From: an uncultured Corynebacterium sp. | Lineage (GTDB): Bacteria; Actinomycetota; Actinomycetes; Mycobacteriales; Mycobacteriaceae | Length of the DNA: 64,000 bases | Direction: 5' to 3' | NCBI RefSeq assembly: GCF_946222305.1 | Contig: NZ_CAMIHZ010000008.1 | Span: forward strand, 30,579 to 94,578 | Shown: in pieces, positions 61,601 through 64,000 of the stretch | How positions within the stretch are numbered: position 1 is the stretch's first letter | How the letters are laid out: each line of letters begins with the position of its first letter | The notes under the pieces: generated by a model | What the model was told of the DNA's origin: nothing | Seen by the model: only the letters and a program-made list of their open reading frames with translations | Database searches by the model: none | Program-made: the position numbers and the translations under genes

Positions 61601-62444
61601 TGTGATCAGTCGCGGGGCATAGTTGACATCAGCAGTCGCGACCCGATTGACACCTTACGCCGCAGGGTTAGAACACTCTTCTAGCTTTGCGGCGGTTGTG
61701 TTTGGGCGGGTCGGATGCTCTTGATCAAACTGATTTCCTCGCACTGACCGATTCCTGCTCGGACCTTAGCGAGATGTGTTAAACGTAAACCGCATCAGGT
61801 TCGCCGGCGTGGTAGCACTGGATGAGAGTGCAAATCCACTACCGAGAGCGCTCGAAGTAACGAGCCGCTTTTCTAGCGCTCACCTGTTGTCCGGTGACGA
61901 CTTTGACGATCGCGAGGTTAGGGTTGTCGCAACTCATGACCATTCATCGCTGACCGCGCATGCCAGTCATGTCGCGACCGATTAATCGACCGATAGTGGG
62001 GTCGAAGGCTTGGGGTGGAAGCATCAACGATGTCCTTATTTATTTGCCAAAAGTCCCTGACAAAAGCCGAGGTTCAGACGCCAACTAAGCCCTTAAAGCA
62101 GACACGATCATAGGCCTTACCCAATCAGATAGGACACAAATTGGGCTTGAGACCTACCCACTTCAGGATCAAACCTGAACTGAGCCACCGAAATTACTAG
62201 TCGCTAACCACCCCACTCAAGCAGAGTCACGAGCACCACGGAAGGCGTCGGTTGACAAGAGAAAACCCTCCAAAAACATAGAAAACCAGCGGAGGCACCT
62301 CGCAGAAATCTGCTACACTCAAAGGGTCAATCAATCGTCGCAACGAAACAAACATGCCCGTTTAGAAGCGTTGGATATCACACTAGCCCCTCAGGTTCCG
62401 CAGCGAATGACTGAGCACAAAATCCAACCATCAAAGGTGAAAAC
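61601..62444. other. Gene-free stretch after tRNA-Gly
   Basis: This 844-nt stretch has stop codons in all frames and no convincing gene. A CGCCGCA...TGCGGCG inverted repeat with a 22-nt loop (about 61662-61697) may end the tRNA transcript. CGATTAATCG is a 10-nt palindrome near 61980. TGCTACACT (62311-62319) could be an extended -10 for the glycosyltransferase. It looks like decayed sequence at an island edge. Confidence 0.55.
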
Positions 62445-63596
62445 ATGTCTGACACCATAACCTCCATCATTCAAACCAATTCGATTTATCTGCCCGTTAA
62501 TTTTGACAGAATTAGAAGGCCACCCCGCCCCCCAGAGGATCAACAATCCACTTACCTCGAACGTTTCGACTTTCATGGCATATTCTCTGATGTATTCTCC
62601 TGCCAAAATACCATCATTGCCATGGGTCCACCCTACTTAAATCTAAGGCATCTCCTTGACCAGAGCCAATTCATAATAAATGGATCTCAATTTATCGACA
62701 AGGAGTCTATACATTTCAATGAACTTAATCGGACATCTCGAACTGTTTTCAAGTTATCAGATAATTGCGTTGCAGACCGAATCACCCTCAAATATGGGCC
62801 ACTAAACCTTGAGTGCGCTATCGGCGATAACCACTATCGCGCTTTTGCCGGGCGGAACGTATTGGTGACAATGAATCGAGATAACAATTTCGAAAATATA
62901 GTAGATTGGCTTGAGATAAACGCAAAATGCAACCAGATCGACGCTGTAATTATCTACGACAATAGATCAGAATCTTACACCGACAAAGATCTAATTAAGT
63001 CCATCTCGAAAGTAAATGGAGTCGAAGTCGTTTATGTAGTTAACTGGCCACACCCCTACGGACCCACAGCTCATAAGGGCCAAAATTGGGATTCAGACTT
63101 TGGACAGCATACAGCTTGGGAGCACGCTCGTTGGCGCTTCCTGCTAGAGGCTAACTCCGTGACACATTGCGATGTAGACGAGATCCCCCTCACAGAGGAC
63201 GGGTCACCATGCTGGACCAAGGCAGCTGAGAATGAAAACGGAGTCTTTTACTACCGCATGCGCGATGTCGAACCCTCGCCAACTAGAGATCTAGACCCAT
63301 CTCGAATCCGCCGACATAGCGACTACATTTTTTTCCATCCAAACAAGTTAGGCTCTTTTAAATACACTTATATCCCCTCCAAGCTAACATGCGAACAACA
63401 GTTACTCGTCCATAAAGTCAGCAACACTAAAGAAGATGAGCGGCATCTTGGATATTCCCGTCATTTCCGAGGGTTGCATAGACTATGGCGCGCGGGCAGC
63501 CAGGGCTACACTTACGAAGAATCAGAACCTAATGACAGCTTCGAAATCGATGAGCCCCTTCAGAAAGCTTTTGACATGGTGAAGAACTGCAGTTAG
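62445..63596 (+). CDS. Glycosyltransferase (family 92/2-like), probably acquired
   Basis: A 383-aa protein without a membrane segment. The middle has VTMNRDNNFENIVDWLEINA, IDAVIIYDNRSESYTDKDL and THCDVDEIPLTEDGSPCW; the last holds a DxD-like metal and nucleotide-sugar motif seen in GT-A enzymes of the DUF23/GT92 kind. It should add a sugar to a surface glycan, probably in a capsule or wall-polysaccharide cluster that continues beyond the window. Codons and bases are clearly AT-richer than in dcd or ugd, which suggests transfer. The donor and acceptor are unknown. Confidence 0.75.
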   Translation: MSDTITSIIQTNSIYLPVNFDRIRRPPRPPEDQQSTYLERFDFHGIFSDVFSCQNTIIAMGPPYLNLRHLLDQSQFIINGSQFIDKESIHFNELNRTSRTVFKLSDNCVADRITLKYGPLNLECAIGDNHYRAFAGRNVLVTMNRDNNFENIVDWLEINAKCNQIDAVIIYDNRSESYTDKDLIKSISKVNGVEVVYVVNWPHPYGPTAHKGQNWDSDFGQHTAWEHARWRFLLEANSVTHCDVDEIPLTEDGSPCWTKAAENENGVFYYRMRDVEPSPTRDLDPSRIRRHSDYIFFHPNKLGSFKYTYIPSKLTCEQQLLVHKVSNTKEDERHLGYSRHFRGLHRLWRAGSQGYTYEESEPNDSFEIDEPLQKAFDMVKNCS

Positions 63597-64000
63597 ACCC
63601 TTGGCCGTGATCGAACCTGTATTACAGCAGGCGAATTACCCTCAAGTTATTAAACTAGTTATCGATTTCGCGGGCGCGGGCCAGTTCTATTCTCCAGCCA
63701 CTTATGGCGCCTTACCCCCCCCCATTGCGTTGTTAACAGTTCCAACCCAAGCCCCCCCAATATTCAGAGCCGGTTATCCAACCCGCTGAGTCGGGCTGGA
63801 TAAAAATCTGGGGAGCACCCATTATCAATAACCTTTGTACTGATCAGATTCCCCGAACGTTTTCGGCGAATTCTGTGCACGAAAGCGCAAAGGAGGCAAA
63901 AGCTTCAACGTGCCGTCGTAGCTCTGGCACGTTAACGACTCAATGTGAAGTGCCCCGAGTTTTGTTCCTAGGCTTTTGCCTTGATTTCTATTATTTCTTG
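63597..64000. other. Gene-free right end of the window
   Basis: No supported gene. It contains an imperfect hairpin at 63775-63801 (TATCCAACCCG / CGGGCTGGATA, one mismatch) followed by AAAAAT, and a TGAAGTGCCCCGAGTTTTG motif near 63945. Short frames here have no coding character. Confidence 0.5.
63945..64000 (+). mobile_element. Possible left end of an IS3-like insertion sequence
   Basis: TGAAGTGCCCCGAGTTTTG starts like the terminal repeats of several IS3-family elements (TGA followed by a C-rich then T-rich run). The transposase and the other end would be outside the window, so this is only a hint. Confidence 0.2.

Noticed and set aside
61776..61985. 69-codon frame after tRNA-Gly
   Set aside because: Short, GTG start without ribosome-binding site, no recognisable motif; could be a remnant but not supported.
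63601..63789. 62-codon frame at the right end
   Set aside because: Pro-rich, no ribosome-binding site, overlaps the hairpin at 63775; looks like chance.
61600..64000. A second copy of the tRNA-Gly 3' end marking an attachment site
   Set aside because: Only short partial matches (for example GATTCCCCG near 63848) were found; a true repeat would have to be outside the window.

Overview
The window looks like a chromosome segment of a high-GC actinobacterium, almost certainly Corynebacterium. Supporting evidence: class II Fba next to a DUF3151 gene, the purA/pyrE/clpB/hspR-dnaJ/grpE-dnaK neighbourhood, a 13E12/DUF222 HNH gene, an LppP/LprE-type lipoprotein, HAIR (HspR) operators, GlxR-like operators, and many genes whose start codon lies 6-8 nt after a TANNNT -10 box (leaderless). 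The species cannot be fixed from sequence alone; the glycine-cleavage operon at this locus is not something I recall from C. glutamicum.

Layout. 1-8.9 kb: the purA 5' part, a leaderless hypothetical gene, a tight minus-strand operon (fba, DUF3151, exo/endonuclease-phosphatase, FUSC) preceded by a GH76 gene, a TetR regulator, and pyrE overlapping a SpoU methyltransferase. 9-17.1 kb: a membrane-anchored DsbA-like protein, a large unknown membrane protein, and gcvP-gcvT-gcvH under a tandem glycine riboswitch. 17.2-23.1 kb: metabolic singletons (SDR, small membrane protein, orphan EIIA-Glc, a rhodanese whose active-site Cys is Ser, aldehyde dehydrogenase, FAD monooxygenase). 23.2-30.5 kb: clpB, an acyl-CoA dehydrogenase, a hypothetical gene, a nitrilase, and a coupled ESX-like/DUF1023-hydrolase pair. 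30.5-36 kb: a basic amino-acid permease and a heterodimeric ABC exporter with an operator-like palindrome. 36-43.7 kb: the chaperone genes hspR-dnaJ and grpE-dnaK, here split by a 428-aa gene and a 13E12 HNH gene with a C-rich repeat tract.

44-56.8 kb: an esterase, a 1165-aa Fe-S reductase with a Pro/Ala-rich tail, an unknown 346-aa protein, a three-gene envelope operon (NQWG-repeat membrane protein, J-like two-TM protein, lipoprotein), 3-methyladenine glycosylase, a Gly-rich membrane protein and alaT. A 20-nt repeat occurs three times in two gene-free gaps here. 56.9-61.6 kb: an AT-richer DUF3800 gene, then galE, ugd, dcd and tRNA-Gly(CCC). 61.6-64 kb: low coding density, an AT-rich glycosyltransferase and a possible insertion-sequence end, which together suggest that an acquired surface-polysaccharide region begins at the tRNA.

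How it fits together: HspR should control clpB, dnaK-grpE and dnaJ-hspR through HAIR boxes seen upstream of each. Intracellular glycine should control gcvPT(H). cAMP/GlxR probably acts on the aldehyde dehydrogenase and the acyl-CoA dehydrogenase. galE and ugd supply UDP-sugars for the envelope, consistent with the glycosyltransferase beyond the tRNA.
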